A DNA stretch of 63,447 bases from Murinocardiopsis flavida (GCF_003014485.1 NZ_PYGA01000035.1:1-63447), one strand, 5' to 3'; shown: positions 43,738-53,301, counted from the stretch's first letter. The notes: generated from the letters alone by a model not told the origin. Translations and numbers: made by a program.

Positions 43738-44715
43738 ATGGTTAACCGTCTGCACACCCGCGTATCCCGCAATGTCGGAACGTGGTCGGGATTGGCGTTC
43801 GGCGCGGTCGCCCTGGCCGGCCTCGCCTCTGGGCTGGCGGCGCCGCCGGAGGCGGCCCCGGCGCGGCCCGCAGTCCACGCCGCACCGAACGAGTGCCCGC
43901 CCACTGATGGCGGCACTGCCAGCGGCGCCCGGCTCGGCACGCCGGGCGTCCACGATCCCAGCACCATCACCCCGGAGGAGGCGGCGGAGCTCGACCGGAT
44001 GCTCGACGCCGCCACCGTCACCCAGAGCGCGCCCGACGCGCGGAACCCGCAGACGGTCCCGGTGGTCATGCACGTCATCTCGGCGAAGGACGGCACGGGA
44101 AAGATCAGCGACGCCGTGGTCAAACGCCAGATCGACGTCATGAACAAGGGGTTCAGCGGCGGCTACAAGGGCGTCGACACCGGGTTCCGGTTCACGCTGA
44201 AGGACGTCACCCACTCGGTCGACGACACCTGGTTCCGCGACTTCTCCGGCAACGAGGACGCCGCGAAGCGGGAGCTGCGCAAGGGCGGCGCGGAGACCCT
44301 CAACCTGTACAGCACCGACATGGGGCAGGGGATCCTGGGCCGGTCGACCTTCCCGCAGGACTACAAGGACGCGCCCGAGACCGACGGCGTCGTCATCGAC
44401 TACCGCTCGGTCCCCGGCGGCGGCCGGGCAAAGTTCGACCTGGGGTTCACCGCGGTGCACGAGACCGGGCACTGGCTCGGCCTCTTCCACACGTTCCAGA
44501 ACGGCTGCGCGAGCCCCGGCGACTACGTCGACGACACCCCGGCCGAGCGGGAGCAGGCCGCCGGGTGCCCCGAAGGCCGCGACACCTGCCCGGACGACCC
44601 CGGCGCCGACCCCGTGCACAACTTCATGAACTACAGCGACGACAAGTGCCTGAACCAGTTCACCGCCGGTCAGGCCGAGCGCATGGGCCGCACCTGGTCG
44701 GCCTTCCGCGGCTGA
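43738..44715 (+). CDS. secreted M43 (pappalysin-type) zinc metalloprotease
   Basis: 325 aa. A signal peptide covers about 1-40 (hydrophobic FGAVALAGLASGLA). The zinc site HETGHWLGLFH is the full HExxHxxGxxH of metzincins. The Met-turn is HNFMNYSDD. Cys residues (GCASPGD, GCPEGRDTCPDD) match the cytophagalysin-like M43B group. It is secreted and degrades extracellular protein. A TACAGT box lies 8 nt before ATG 43738, suggesting a very short leader. A strong palindromic terminator follows at 44719. Confidence 0.93.
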   Translation: MVNRLHTRVSRNVGTWSGLAFGAVALAGLASGLAAPPEAAPARPAVHAAPNECPPTDGGTASGARLGTPGVHDPSTITPEEAAELDRMLDAATVTQSAPDARNPQTVPVVMHVISAKDGTGKISDAVVKRQIDVMNKGFSGGYKGVDTGFRFTLKDVTHSVDDTWFRDFSGNEDAAKRELRKGGAETLNLYSTDMGQGILGRSTFPQDYKDAPETDGVVIDYRSVPGGGRAKFDLGFTAVHETGHWLGLFHTFQNGCASPGDYVDDTPAEREQAAGCPEGRDTCPDDPGADPVHNFMNYSDDKCLNQFTAGQAERMGRTWSAFRG

Positions 44716-44718
44716 GCA

Positions 44719-44752
44719 CCGCGGTGCGGGGGCCCGGGCCCCCGCACCGCGG
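44719..44752. terminator. perfect palindromic terminator after M43 protease
   Basis: Two 17-nt arms (CCGCGGTGCGGGGGCCC) with no loop, 3 bp after the stop codon. No T tract. Confidence 0.65.
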
Positions 44753-44885
44753 CGGACGGCCTGATACGGCCACGATCCGGTATTGAACCGTCCCCGCGCG
44801 GCTGGGATAGTGCAGTCGTCCAGGACCGAGTCCCCATAAGAGGCCGTGCGGGCCCGCCGTGCGGGCCCCGAATACGGAATGCGCG

Positions 44886-47294
44886 ATGCCCCCGAACGCG
44901 GACACCCCTCCCGGCTCCGAGCCGCCCCTCCCGGTCGGGTTCGCCCCCCTCGCCCCCGACGACCCGCGGACCATCGGCCCCTTCGCCGTGGTGGGGCGCA
45001 TCGGCGCCGGCGGGATGGGCATCGTCTACGGCGCGCTCGACGGCGCGGGGACCCACATCGCCGTCAAGGTCATCCACCCCCGCTACGCGGGCGACCCCGA
45101 CTTCCGCGCCCGGTTCGCCCACGAGGCGGACCTGCTGCGCAGGGTCGACGCCGAGTGCGCGCCCGCATTCCTCGGCGCCGACCCCGAGGCGGCCCTGCCG
45201 TGGCTGGCCACCGAGTTCGTCCCCGGGCGCACCCTCAAGGAGCACGTCGCCGAGTTCGGCCCCCTGGACGGGCCGGAGCTGCTGTCGTTCGCCGCCGGTA
45301 CGGCCGAGGCGCTGGCGGCGATCCACGCGGCCGGTGTGCTGCACCGCGACATCAAGCCGGGCAACGTCATCCTGTCCCCGACGGGACCCCGCGTCCTGGA
45401 CTTCGGGATCGCCCGGCTCGACGGCGACACCGCCGACGAGGCCGGTGTGTACGGCACCCCCGGCTGGCTGGCGCCCGAACGGCTCGACGGGCGGCCCGCG
45501 ACCGACCGCACCGACGTGTTCGCGTGGGGCGGACTCGTCGTCCACGCGGCGACGGGGCGGGGCCCCTTCGGCGCCGGGACAGGACGGGAACTGCTCGAAC
45601 GCACGCGGACCGGGCAGCCGGAGTTCGACGCCGCACCGGCCGAGCTGCACCCCCTCCTCGCCCGCGCCCTCGACCGCGACCCCGTGCAGCGGCCCGGCGC
45701 CGCCGAGGCGTTCGGCACCGTCCTCGACCTCGCGGCCGGCGCCGCCGGTCCGGCCGCCGACCCCCGCGAGCGGCTCCGGTCGCTGCTCGCCCAGGCGTGG
45801 CGCGGCTTCGAGGCCGCGGGGCGCGGCGCGGGGCCGTGGATCGCGGCAGGGTCGGTCGCCGTGCTGTCGGCGTCCTCCGTTGGTGCTGCGGCAGGAGCCG
45901 GTGCGGTCGGCGCGGCGGCGGGCGGGGGCGCGGGCACCGCGGCCGGTGCGGGCACCATCGCCGGCATGAGCAAGGCGACCGCGCTGATCCTCGCGGGCGC
46001 CACCGCCACGACGGTCGTCACCGGCGGCTGGGTCGGCGGCCGCATGGCGGCCGGGCAGCCCGTCCTGCCGTTCACCGAGCAGGCGGCGAGCGAGGACGCG
46101 CCCCCGCGCGACGGGAAGAAGGTCGAGTTCCGCGGGATGAGCATCTGGATCCCCGAGAGCTGGACCGCGAAGACCATCAACGACGACTTCGTCAACTTCA
46201 GCGAGAACGACCACGCCGGCTACGGGCCGCAGGACTGGGTGCTGCTCTACCCGGGTGGCCAGCCGGAATGCGCGGACGTCGACTGGGAGTGGACGGTCAA
46301 CGCCCCGCCGTGCCGGCACGTCAAGCTCATGGGGAACATCGGAATCGAGAACGGGGGTCCCGGATTCGGGCCCATCACCGACGATCCCGAGCAGGCGCTG
46401 TTCAACCCGTCCACGAACCCCATGCCCTGCCCCGATGCCGAGGACAGCTACCGGCGCGAGGGCGAGTGGTACGCGACCAACCAGGTGAAGGACTCCGGGT
46501 CCGCCCCGGTCGGCGACCGCAAGGCGCTGCACCGCGTCGCGCCCTCACTGTGCGTCGACCCCGAGGAGACCGCGCCGTCCGACGGCGGGCTGGTGACCCG
46601 GTTCTTCGACCAGGAGAGCTGGCTCATGGCGGACGCCGGCATCCTCGTCGTCGACGACTACGGCATCGACGGCCTCGCCGGAATCCTCGCCGACGCCGAA
46701 TGGGGCAAGACCATGGAGCTGAAGTCGGAGCAGGTGCGCTTCCGCAACCTCACCTTCCAGGTGCCCGCCGAGTGGCGGCCCCGGCGCGACGAGCGGACCT
46801 ACGAGCCGCTGGGCGGGGGGCAGCCCACCACAGAGGACCTGCTGATCCTCGGCACCGACCCCGACGCCGACTGCGCGGAGCCGGCCGAGGGGCGGCTGCA
46901 CTACAACTGCCCGCACGTGAAGGTGATGGCCGCCGGCGGCATCTCCACCGGCTACGCGCAGTCCCCACTGGACGAGACCAAACCGTTCCACCCCGCCACC
47001 CAGCCCTACACCTGCGACCCCGCCCTCGACACCAGGGCGGAGCCCGCGCCGGGGTCGTCCCCCGAGGAGCCGATGACGGCCGATCTCGGCGACATCGGCA
47101 GCCGCCGCGCGTTCTACCGCGTGTTCGACGCCTCCTGCCACGATGGCCCCGACGACGAGGTCAACACCGAGGGCCCGCCCCGCTACTACGAGCAGCGGTA
47201 CTGGCTGCTGCCAGAGTCGGAGATCCTCATCGTCGACGAGTACCGCACCGAGGGCCTCGCCGACATCCTCGCCAAGGCCGAGGTGGACGAGTAG
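44886..47294 (+). CDS. transmembrane Ser/Thr protein kinase with duplicated extracellular domain
   Basis: 802 aa from ATG 44886. GTG 44859 is in frame 9 codons earlier and possible. The kinase domain covers about 30-280: GRIGAGGMGIVYGA (glycine loop), AVKVI with Lys 61, HRDIKPGN, DFGIAR and GTPGWLAPE. An Ala/Gly-rich linker and one membrane helix (about 365-385, KATALILAGATATTVVTGGW) lead outside. The outer part consists of two related units of about 195 residues, each starting with an FRxxxxxxPxxW pattern and ending in I(L/V)VDxY..(D/E)GLA.IL. Four Cys are conserved between them. The outer domain is not PASTA and I recognise no family. Confidence 0.9.
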   Translation: MPPNADTPPGSEPPLPVGFAPLAPDDPRTIGPFAVVGRIGAGGMGIVYGALDGAGTHIAVKVIHPRYAGDPDFRARFAHEADLLRRVDAECAPAFLGADPEAALPWLATEFVPGRTLKEHVAEFGPLDGPELLSFAAGTAEALAAIHAAGVLHRDIKPGNVILSPTGPRVLDFGIARLDGDTADEAGVYGTPGWLAPERLDGRPATDRTDVFAWGGLVVHAATGRGPFGAGTGRELLERTRTGQPEFDAAPAELHPLLARALDRDPVQRPGAAEAFGTVLDLAAGAAGPAADPRERLRSLLAQAWRGFEAAGRGAGPWIAAGSVAVLSASSVGAAAGAGAVGAAAGGGAGTAAGAGTIAGMSKATALILAGATATTVVTGGWVGGRMAAGQPVLPFTEQAASEDAPPRDGKKVEFRGMSIWIPESWTAKTINDDFVNFSENDHAGYGPQDWVLLYPGGQPECADVDWEWTVNAPPCRHVKLMGNIGIENGGPGFGPITDDPEQALFNPSTNPMPCPDAEDSYRREGEWYATNQVKDSGSAPVGDRKALHRVAPSLCVDPEETAPSDGGLVTRFFDQESWLMADAGILVVDDYGIDGLAGILADAEWGKTMELKSEQVRFRNLTFQVPAEWRPRRDERTYEPLGGGQPTTEDLLILGTDPDADCAEPAEGRLHYNCPHVKVMAAGGISTGYAQSPLDETKPFHPATQPYTCDPALDTRAEPAPGSSPEEPMTADLGDIGSRRAFYRVFDASCHDGPDDEVNTEGPPRYYEQRYWLLPESEILIVDEYRTEGLADILAKAEVDE

Positions 47295-47364
47295 CGGTGC
47301 CCGCGCCACCGCCGGGCGCCCCGCCGAACGGCTCCGGGCCCCGCCGCGCCGCGGGCACCGCGGG

Positions 47365-48297
47365 TCAGCCCCCGCTCCCGCGGTTCCTGGCCCGGACGGC
47401 GAGGAGGGCGCAGGCGATGACCGCGACGCCGCCGAGGACCGTGGGCCAGGTGACCCGTTCGCCCAGGAGCAGCGCGGCCCAGCAGATGGTCATGACCGGT
47501 TGGGCGAGTTGCACCTGGCTGACCTGCGCCATCGGACCGATCGCCAGGCCGCGGTACCACGCGAAGAAGCCGAGGAACATGCTCACCGCCGCGAGATAGG
47601 CGAAGGCGCCCCACTCCACCGCGGTGCCGGTCGGCGGCTGCTGCGCGACCGCGACGCCGGTGAGCACGGCCATGAGCGGCGCGGCCAGTACGAGCGCCCA
47701 GGAGATGGTCTGCCACGAGCCCAGCTCCCGGGAGAGGAGGCCGCCCTCGGCATAGCCGATCGCGCACGCCGCGACCGCGGCGAACAGCAGCAGGTCCGAC
47801 CAGTGCAGCCCGGCGAGGCCGCCGCCGTGCAGCGCGGCGAACACGACCGCCGCGGCGGCGCCGGTCGCGGCCGCGGCCCAGAAGGAGGCCCGGGGCCGCT
47901 CGCGCGCCCGGACGACCGCCATCGCGGCGGTCGCCGCGGGCAGCAGGGCGATGACGACGGCCCCGTGGCTGGCGGGCGCGGTGGTCAGCGCGTACGAGGT
48001 CAGCAGTGGGAACCCGACGACCGCGCCGCCCGCCACGATCCCCACCCGGATCCACTGGGCGCCGCGCGGTGCCCGCTGCCGGGTCAGCCGCAGCGCGACC
48101 GCAGCGAGCAGCGCCGCGATGACGGCGCGGCCGGAACCGACGAACAGCGGCGACATGGCGCCGCCCTCGACCGCGAGGCGGGTGAACGGCACCGTGAAGG
48201 AGAACGCGGCCACCCCGAGCAGGCCCCACCCGAGACCGGCGTGCGCCTTCGATAGCGGTGGCGCCGAAACGACAGTAGCGCTACTATCTCTATTCAT
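47365..48297 (-). CDS. EamA-family (DMT) transporter
   Basis: 310 aa from ATG 48297, about ten membrane segments in two EamA repeats (GLLGVAAFSFTVPFTRLAVEGG in repeat 1; GLAIGPMAQVSQVQLAQPVMTICWAALLLGE in repeat 2). EamA proteins export metabolites, often amino acids or nucleotide derivatives. Its start codon overlaps that of the divergent MocR gene by two bases (CATG), so the EamA transcript probably starts within the mocR coding region. A TACCAT -10 box reading leftward lies 5 nt before its ATG. The MocR regulator is its likely controller. Confidence 0.9.
   Translation of the reverse strand: MNRDSSATVVSAPPLSKAHAGLGWGLLGVAAFSFTVPFTRLAVEGGAMSPLFVGSGRAVIAALLAAVALRLTRQRAPRGAQWIRVGIVAGGAVVGFPLLTSYALTTAPASHGAVVIALLPAATAAMAVVRARERPRASFWAAAATGAAAAVVFAALHGGGLAGLHWSDLLLFAAVAACAIGYAEGGLLSRELGSWQTISWALVLAAPLMAVLTGVAVAQQPPTGTAVEWGAFAYLAAVSMFLGFFAWYRGLAIGPMAQVSQVQLAQPVMTICWAALLLGERVTWPTVLGGVAVIACALLAVRARNRGSGG
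48271..48288. promoter_or_regulatory. candidate MocR operator (GACAGTAGCGCTACTATC)
   Basis: An 18-bp palindrome with one mismatch pair and a perfect GTAGCGCTAC core. It overlaps TACTAT (48282-48287), the likely -10 of the rightward MocR promoter, and lies within codons 4-9 of the EamA gene. It is well placed for autoregulation and roadblock control of the exporter (inference). Confidence 0.6.
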
Positions 48298-49717
48298 GTC
48301 CGATGGTAGCAGTGGGCGAATCGCCGAGGAGCTCCGCGCCTGGGTGGCCGCAGCCCCCGCGGGGGCCCGGCTACCATCGACCCGGGCCCTCGTCGCGCAG
48401 TACGAGGCGAGCCCGGTGACCGTGCAGAAGGCGCTGCGGGCGCTGGCGGCGCAGGGTCTCGTCGAGGCCAGGCCGGGCGCGGGCACCTTCGTCCGCGCGG
48501 TCCGCACGGCCCGGCCGAACGACTACGGGTGGCAGACCGCCGCGCTCGGTTCGCGGCCGCACCGGATGCCGGGGCCGTCCGCCGCGCTGCGCACGACGCC
48601 GAACGACGTGATCGCCCTCCACGCGGGATACCCCGACCGGGAACTCCTCCCCGAACGGCTCGTGCGGGCCGCGTTCGCCCGCGCGGCCCGCGGCGACGCC
48701 GCCGTCGGGCGCCCGCCTGAGGCGGGGCTGCCCGAACTCCAGGCGTGGTTCGCCGCGGAGTTGGGTGCGGCGGTTCCGACCGGCCTCGCACCCCCGACAG
48801 CGGGCGATGTGGTGGTCCTGCCCGGCAGCCAGAGCGGGCTGAGCACGCTGTTCCACGCCCTGGTGGGCGCCGACCGGCCCGTCCTCGTCGAATCGCCCAC
48901 GTACTGGGGCGCGATCCTCGCCGCGGAGCAGGCCGGGGTGCGGCTGGTGCCCGTCCCCAGCGGAATCCGCGGGCCGGACCCCGACGAACTCGACCGCGCG
49001 TTCGCGCTGACCGGAGCCCGCGCGTTCTACGCCCAACCGAACTTCGCCAATCCCACCGGCGCCCAGTGGCCCCCCGACGTCGCCGACCGGGTACTGGCAC
49101 TCGTGCGCGCGCACGGGGCCTTCCTGATCGAGGACGACTGGGCGCACGACTTCGGGATCACCGCCGAACCCGCGGCGCTGGCCGCGCACGACGACAGCGG
49201 CCACGTGGTCTACCTGCGCTCACTGACCAAGAGCGTGTCGCCCGCCGTCAGGGTCGCGGGGCTCGTCGCGCGCGGGCCGGCCCGCGACCGCATCCTCGCC
49301 GAGGTGCGGGCCCAGTCCATGTACGTCAGCGGCGTATTGCAAGCCGCAGCGCTCGACGTCGTGTCGCAGCCCGCCTGGCGCACCCATCTCCGCGGGCTCC
49401 GGCACCAGCTCGCCGCGCGCCGCGACCTCCTCGTCGGCGCGCTCCGGGAGCACGCCCCCGACACGCATCTGGCGGCCGTGCCGCGCGGCGGCCTGAACCT
49501 CTGGCTCCGGCTGCCGGACGACACCGACCCGGCACGCGTGGCCCGCGACTGCGAGAGCCGGGGCGTCCTCGTCGCGGCGGGCGACGAGTGGTTCCCCGCC
49601 GAACCGGCCGGCCGGTACCTCCGGCTGAACTACTCCGGCCCCAATCCCGGTGCCCTCCCCGATGGCGCACGGGTGATCGGACGCGCGGTCGCGGCCGACC
49701 GGCGCGGGGCCCGATAG
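48296..49717 (+). CDS. MocR-family regulator (GntR HTH fused to aminotransferase)
   Basis: 473 aa. The N-terminal GntR winged helix covers about 5-65 (GARLPSTRALVAQYEASPVTVQKALRALAAQGLV and RPGAGTFV). It joins a fold-type-I aminotransferase-like domain with AFYAQPNFANPTGAQW and the PLP lysine in RSLTKSVSPAVRVAG. MocR proteins sense an amine or amino acid through PLP. The EamA exporter is divergent with overlapping start codons. Transcript leader is at most about 2 nt if TACTAT is used. Confidence 0.92.
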   Translation: MSDGSSGRIAEELRAWVAAAPAGARLPSTRALVAQYEASPVTVQKALRALAAQGLVEARPGAGTFVRAVRTARPNDYGWQTAALGSRPHRMPGPSAALRTTPNDVIALHAGYPDRELLPERLVRAAFARAARGDAAVGRPPEAGLPELQAWFAAELGAAVPTGLAPPTAGDVVVLPGSQSGLSTLFHALVGADRPVLVESPTYWGAILAAEQAGVRLVPVPSGIRGPDPDELDRAFALTGARAFYAQPNFANPTGAQWPPDVADRVLALVRAHGAFLIEDDWAHDFGITAEPAALAAHDDSGHVVYLRSLTKSVSPAVRVAGLVARGPARDRILAEVRAQSMYVSGVLQAAALDVVSQPAWRTHLRGLRHQLAARRDLLVGALREHAPDTHLAAVPRGGLNLWLRLPDDTDPARVARDCESRGVLVAAGDEWFPAEPAGRYLRLNYSGPNPGALPDGARVIGRAVAADRRGAR

Positions 49718-49727
49718 GCTTGCGGCC

Positions 49728-50738
49728 ATGGCAGCGACCAAGACCTATCTGACGGGGATCCAGACCTCGGGGCAGCCCCATCTCGGCAACTACATCGGCG
49801 CGATCAACCCGGCCCTGGCCGCCGCGCAGTCCGCCGATTCGCTCTACTTCCTCGCCGATTACCACTCGCTCAACTCGGTGAAGGACCCCGCGGTCCTCCG
49901 CGAGAACGTCCGCTCGGTCGCCGCCACCTGGCTCGCCTGCGGGCTCGACCCCGAGCGCACCTGCCTCTACCGGCAGTCGAGCATCCCCGAGGTCTTCGAG
50001 CTGACCCTCATCCTGGCGTCGGTCACGTCGAAGGGTCTGATGAACCGGGCGCACGCCTACAAGGCCGCGCGCGACCGCAACACCGCGGCGGGGGTCGCCG
50101 ACCTCGACTCCGGGGTCAACATGGGGCTGTTCAACTACCCCATCCTCATGGCGGCCGACATCCTCGTCATGGAGACCGACCTCGTCCCGGTGGGGCGCGA
50201 CCAGGCGCAGCACATCGAGTACGCCGCCGACATCGCGGGCGCGTTCAACCACCTCTACGGCGGCTCCTACGCGTTCCCGATCCCCAAGGGCGTCTACCCC
50301 GAGGGCGAGGGGAGCATCCTGCCGGGCATCGACGGCCGCAAGATGAGCAAGTCCTACGACAACCACATCCCGCTGTTCGTGCCGGAGAAGCAGCTGCGCA
50401 AGCTCGTGCGCCGCATCACCACCGACAGCACGCCGGTCGAGGCGCCCAAGGACCCCGACACCTCGGTGCCCTTCCAGCTCCTCGCCCAGTTCGCCGACGC
50501 CGAGCGCACCGCCGACGTCCGCAAGCGGCTCGAAGCCGGCGGCATGGGCTGGGGCACGCTGAAGGACGAGCTGTTCGACGTCCTCACCACGCTCATCGCG
50601 CCGATGCGCGACCGCTACGACGCCCTCATGGCGCCCGGCAGCGAACTCGACGCCATCCTCGACTCCGGCGCCGAGCGCGCCCGCGAGCGGAGCCGGGCGA
50701 CCCTCGCCAAGGTGCGGGCCGCCATCGGCATCGACTAG
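49728..50738 (+). CDS. trpS: tryptophanyl-tRNA synthetase
   Basis: 336 aa, class I synthetase of normal bacterial length. HIGH-equivalent QPHLGNYIG (15-23), KMSKS in DGRKMSKSYD, and GVNMGLFNYPILMAADILV that binds Trp-AMP. It charges tRNA-Trp. A TAGGCT box ends 7 nt before ATG, so the mRNA may be almost leaderless. The TAG stop codon is part of the CTAG target duplication of the inserted MITE just downstream. Confidence 0.96.
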   Translation: MAATKTYLTGIQTSGQPHLGNYIGAINPALAAAQSADSLYFLADYHSLNSVKDPAVLRENVRSVAATWLACGLDPERTCLYRQSSIPEVFELTLILASVTSKGLMNRAHAYKAARDRNTAAGVADLDSGVNMGLFNYPILMAADILVMETDLVPVGRDQAQHIEYAADIAGAFNHLYGGSYAFPIPKGVYPEGEGSILPGIDGRKMSKSYDNHIPLFVPEKQLRKLVRRITTDSTPVEAPKDPDTSVPFQLLAQFADAERTADVRKRLEAGGMGWGTLKDELFDVLTTLIAPMRDRYDALMAPGSELDAILDSGAERARERSRATLAKVRAAIGID

Positions 50739-50898
50739 GTCGTGTTTAAAAAGTCATTTCGGGCTCGCGGCCGTCCAGACACCGCCTCGCGGCACCGATG
50801 TCACTCGAACAGCCAACCAGGCTGAACTTCGTGAATCGGCTTGCGACGCGGCGCCTGGACGGCCGCTCGCTGACCCGAAAGCACTTTCTAAACACTCC
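50739..50898. mobile_element. 160-bp MITE with long terminal inverted repeats
   Basis: The left end begins GTCGTGTTTAAAAAGTCA and the reverse complement of the right end begins GGAGTGTTTAGAAAGTGC. Similarity continues inward through TTTCGGG to CGGCCGTCCAG, an arm of about 40 nt. CTAG flanks both sides (50735-50738 and 50899-50902), a target duplication of the type made by IS5-related transposases. No coding capacity, so it is a non-autonomous element inserted right at the end of trpS. Confidence 0.8.
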
Positions 50899-50920
50899 CT
50901 AGACCCGCCGGGGCGGCCGC

Positions 50921-51505
50921 TCAGGCCGCCAGCGGTTCGCCGTCGAGTTCGACCCCCGCCGCGGCGAGCTGCTCGCGGGCCGCGGCGACGCTCGCCGCCG
51001 CCACACCCGCGGTGTGGCCGAGCAGGATCCTGGTCCGCAGACCCTCCCTGCGCGCGTCGAGCGCCGTGGCGCGCACGCAGTGGTCGGTGGCGATGCCCAC
51101 GATGTCGACCGCCTCGACCCCGCGGTCGCGCAGCCACCCCGCCAGGTCGGCGCCGTCGGACCCCTCGCCCTCGAACCCGCTGTAGGCGGCGGTGTAGGCG
51201 CCCTTGGAGAACACCTCTTCGACGGCGTCGGTATCGAAGGAGGGGTGGAACTCGGCGCCCGGGGTGCCCTTGACGCAGTGCGGCGGCCAGGAGTCGGTGA
51301 AGTCCGGTTCGGTGGAGAAGTGCGCGCCCGGGTCGATGTGCAGGTCGCGTGTTGCCACGATGTGCGCGTAGTCGCCGGAGTGCGCGGCGATGAACGCGGT
51401 GACCGAGGACGCGACCGCCGCCCCTCCGGCGACACCGAGGCTGCCGCCCTCGCAGAAGTCGTTCTGCACGTCGACCACGATCAGCGCGGTCCGCTGGGTG
51501 TGCAT
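50921..51505 (-). CDS. pncA: nicotinamidase (isochorismatase superfamily)
   Basis: 194 aa. Catalytic triad Asp 12 (VVDVQNDF), Lys 101 (FSKGAY) and Cys 143 (ATDHCVR). Metal ligands RDLHIDPGAHF (Asp 54, His 56, His 62). It hydrolyses nicotinamide to nicotinic acid and ammonia in NAD salvage. The gene is 19 bp downstream of the nicotinate phosphoribosyltransferase gene and is cotranscribed with it. GGAAGGGA RBS precedes ATG 51505. Confidence 0.93.
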   Translation of the reverse strand: MHTQRTALIVVDVQNDFCEGGSLGVAGGAAVASSVTAFIAAHSGDYAHIVATRDLHIDPGAHFSTEPDFTDSWPPHCVKGTPGAEFHPSFDTDAVEEVFSKGAYTAAYSGFEGEGSDGADLAGWLRDRGVEAVDIVGIATDHCVRATALDARREGLRTRILLGHTAGVAAASVAAAREQLAAAGVELDGEPLAA

Positions 51506-51524
51506 CGTCGGATCCCTTCCCGCG

Positions 51525-52841
51525 TCAGACGCTGACGCGCTGCTCGAAACGTGTGGGCAGGGCGGGTTCGCCCCGCGACATCTGCTGGGCGGTCACCGGC
51601 AGCTCGCTCATGGCGCGCTCGTGGCGGTCGCGCGCCGCCGACAGCGGCTCGGCGCCGACGATCTCGCCGCGGGACACCAGCTTGCGCAGCAGCGGCCGGT
51701 CGAGCGGCCCGGGCTCGGGCTCGTGGTCGTAGACCAGTTCGGCGGTCGCGGTGCCGTCGCCGTCGAGGCGGCGCATCGGCCATTTGCGGCCGCCCTTGCT
51801 GGGCTTGCCCACGGAGCGCTTGGCGACCGGGCTCAGCGGGGACCCGGGTTCGCCGCTCTGGGACCGCGCCACGAGCTTGTACACGAGGGACGCGGTGGGC
51901 GAGCCGGAACCGGTGACGAGCGAGGTGCCCACCCCGTAGCCGTCGACCGGGGCGATGGCCAGCGCCTGGATGGAGTGCTCGTCGAGGTCGCCGGTGACGA
52001 CGATGCGGGTGTCGGTCGCGCCGTAGCCGTCGAGGAGCGCGCGGACCCGGGAGGCGAGCACGCCGAGGTCGCCGGAGTCGATGCGCACGGCGCCGAGTTC
52101 GCCCCCGGCGAGGTCGATCCCGGTCTTGACGGCGCGCATCACGTCGTAGGTGTCGACCAGCAGGGTGGTGCCGTTGCCGAGCGCTTCGAGCTGGGCGGCG
52201 AACGCGCTGCGCTCGTTGTCGTGCAGCAGGGTGAAGGAGTGCGCGCTGGTCCCGGCTGTCGGCACGCCGTAGCGGCGCCCGGCCTCCAGGTTGGAGCTGG
52301 TGGCGAAGCCGCAGATGTAGGCGGCGCGCGCGGCGGCGACCGCCGCCATCTCGTGGGTGCGCCGCGACCCCATCTCGATGAGGGGGCGGCCGCCCGCGGC
52401 GCGGACCATGCGCGACGCCGCCGAGGCGATGGCGGAGTCGTGGTTGTAGATCGACAGCGCCACCGTCTCCAGCACGACGGCCTCGGCGAAGCCGCCCTCG
52501 ACCACCAGGATGGGGGAGCCGGCGAAGTAGCTCTCGCCCTCGCCGTAGCCCCAGATGTCGCCGGTGAACCGGTAGTCCGCCAGCCACTCGACGGTGCGGT
52601 CGTCGACGACCGCGGCGTCGGAGAGGTAGTCCAGGACAGCGGTGTCGAAGCGGAAATCGGCGAGCGCTTCGAGGAACCGCCCGGTGCCGGCCACCACCCC
52701 GTAGCGCCGCGACTCCGGGAGCCGGCGGGCGAACATCTCGAACACCGTGCGGCGCTGTGCGGCGCCGCTGTGCAGCGCGCCCTCCAGCATCGTGAGTTCG
52801 TAGCGGTCGGTGAGCAGCGCACTGCTCGACTGGTCGGTCAT
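51525..52841 (-). CDS. pncB: nicotinate phosphoribosyltransferase
   Basis: 438 aa. Motifs include [18 protein letters not shown] at the N-terminus, the phosphate-binding region [41 protein letters not shown] and [11 protein letters not shown]. It makes nicotinate mononucleotide from nicotinate and PRPP. It forms an operon with pncA, together completing NAD salvage from nicotinamide. A TAGGCT box lies 8 nt before ATG 52841. The clpS gene is divergent with a 172-bp gap. Confidence 0.94.
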   Translation of the reverse strand: MTDQSSSALLTDRYELTMLEGALHSGAAQRRTVFEMFARRLPESRRYGVVAGTGRFLEALADFRFDTAVLDYLSDAAVVDDRTVEWLADYRFTGDIWGYGEGESYFAGSPILVVEGGFAEAVVLETVALSIYNHDSAIASAASRMVRAAGGRPLIEMGSRRTHEMAAVAAARAAYICGFATSSNLEAGRRYGVPTAGTSAHSFTLLHDNERSAFAAQLEALGNGTTLLVDTYDVMRAVKTGIDLAGGELGAVRIDSGDLGVLASRVRALLDGYGATDTRIVVTGDLDEHSIQALAIAPVDGYGVGTSLVTGSGSPTASLVYKLVARSQSGEPGSPLSPVAKRSVGKPSKGGRKWPMRRLDGDGTATAELVYDHEPEPGPLDRPLLRKLVSRGEIVGAEPLSAARDRHERAMSELPVTAQQMSRGEPALPTRFEQRVSV

Positions 52842-53013
52842 GGAACGCAAGCCTAGTTTGTGTCTCGCAGGAATAAAATCCCGGCCCGGTCTTGGCGCGG
52901 CCGCCCGGCCGCGCGGCGCGGGGCCCCCGCCCGGATGGAACAATGTCCAACGGGCACAGCGACGGGGGTGCCCCTCGGGGGAGAAGCAGGGGATCGAAGA
53001 GGGTGATCGAGCC

Positions 53014-53301
53014 ATGACGACCGCACCGGTCGAGCTGGAGCGGCCGGAGACCGACCAGGACCCGCGGCCCGACCTGCCCTGGGTGACGATCGTGTGGAAC
53101 GACCCGGTCAACCTGATGAGCTACGTCACCTACGTGTTCCAGACGGTCTTCGGCTACTCCAAGGCCAAGGCGAACAAGCTGATGCTCGACGTGCACCACA
53201 AGGGGCGGGCGGTGGTGTCCAGCGGCTCGCGCGAGGAGATGGAGCGCGACGTGTCGATCCTGCACGAGTACGGCCTCTGGGCGACCCTCCAGCAGGACTA
53301 G
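53014..53301 (+). CDS. clpS: ATP-dependent Clp protease adaptor ClpS
   Basis: 95 aa, normal for Clp[24 protein letters not shown] holds the N-degron-binding Asn-Asp-Pro loop. The C-terminal half ([35 protein letters not shown]) is typical. It delivers N-end-rule substrates to ClpA/ClpC-P. ATG 53014 is chosen because upstream frames are non-coding. The DUF2017 gene follows, as in most actinomycetes. Confidence 0.95.
   Translation: MTTAPVELERPETDQDPRPDLPWVTIVWNDPVNLMSYVTYVFQTVFGYSKAKANKLMLDVHHKGRAVVSSGSREEMERDVSILHEYGLWATLQQD

Noticed and set aside
44846-47599. 917-aa plus-strand open frame over the kinase
   Set aside because: It is a frame shadow of the kinase gene, low-complexity and without motifs.
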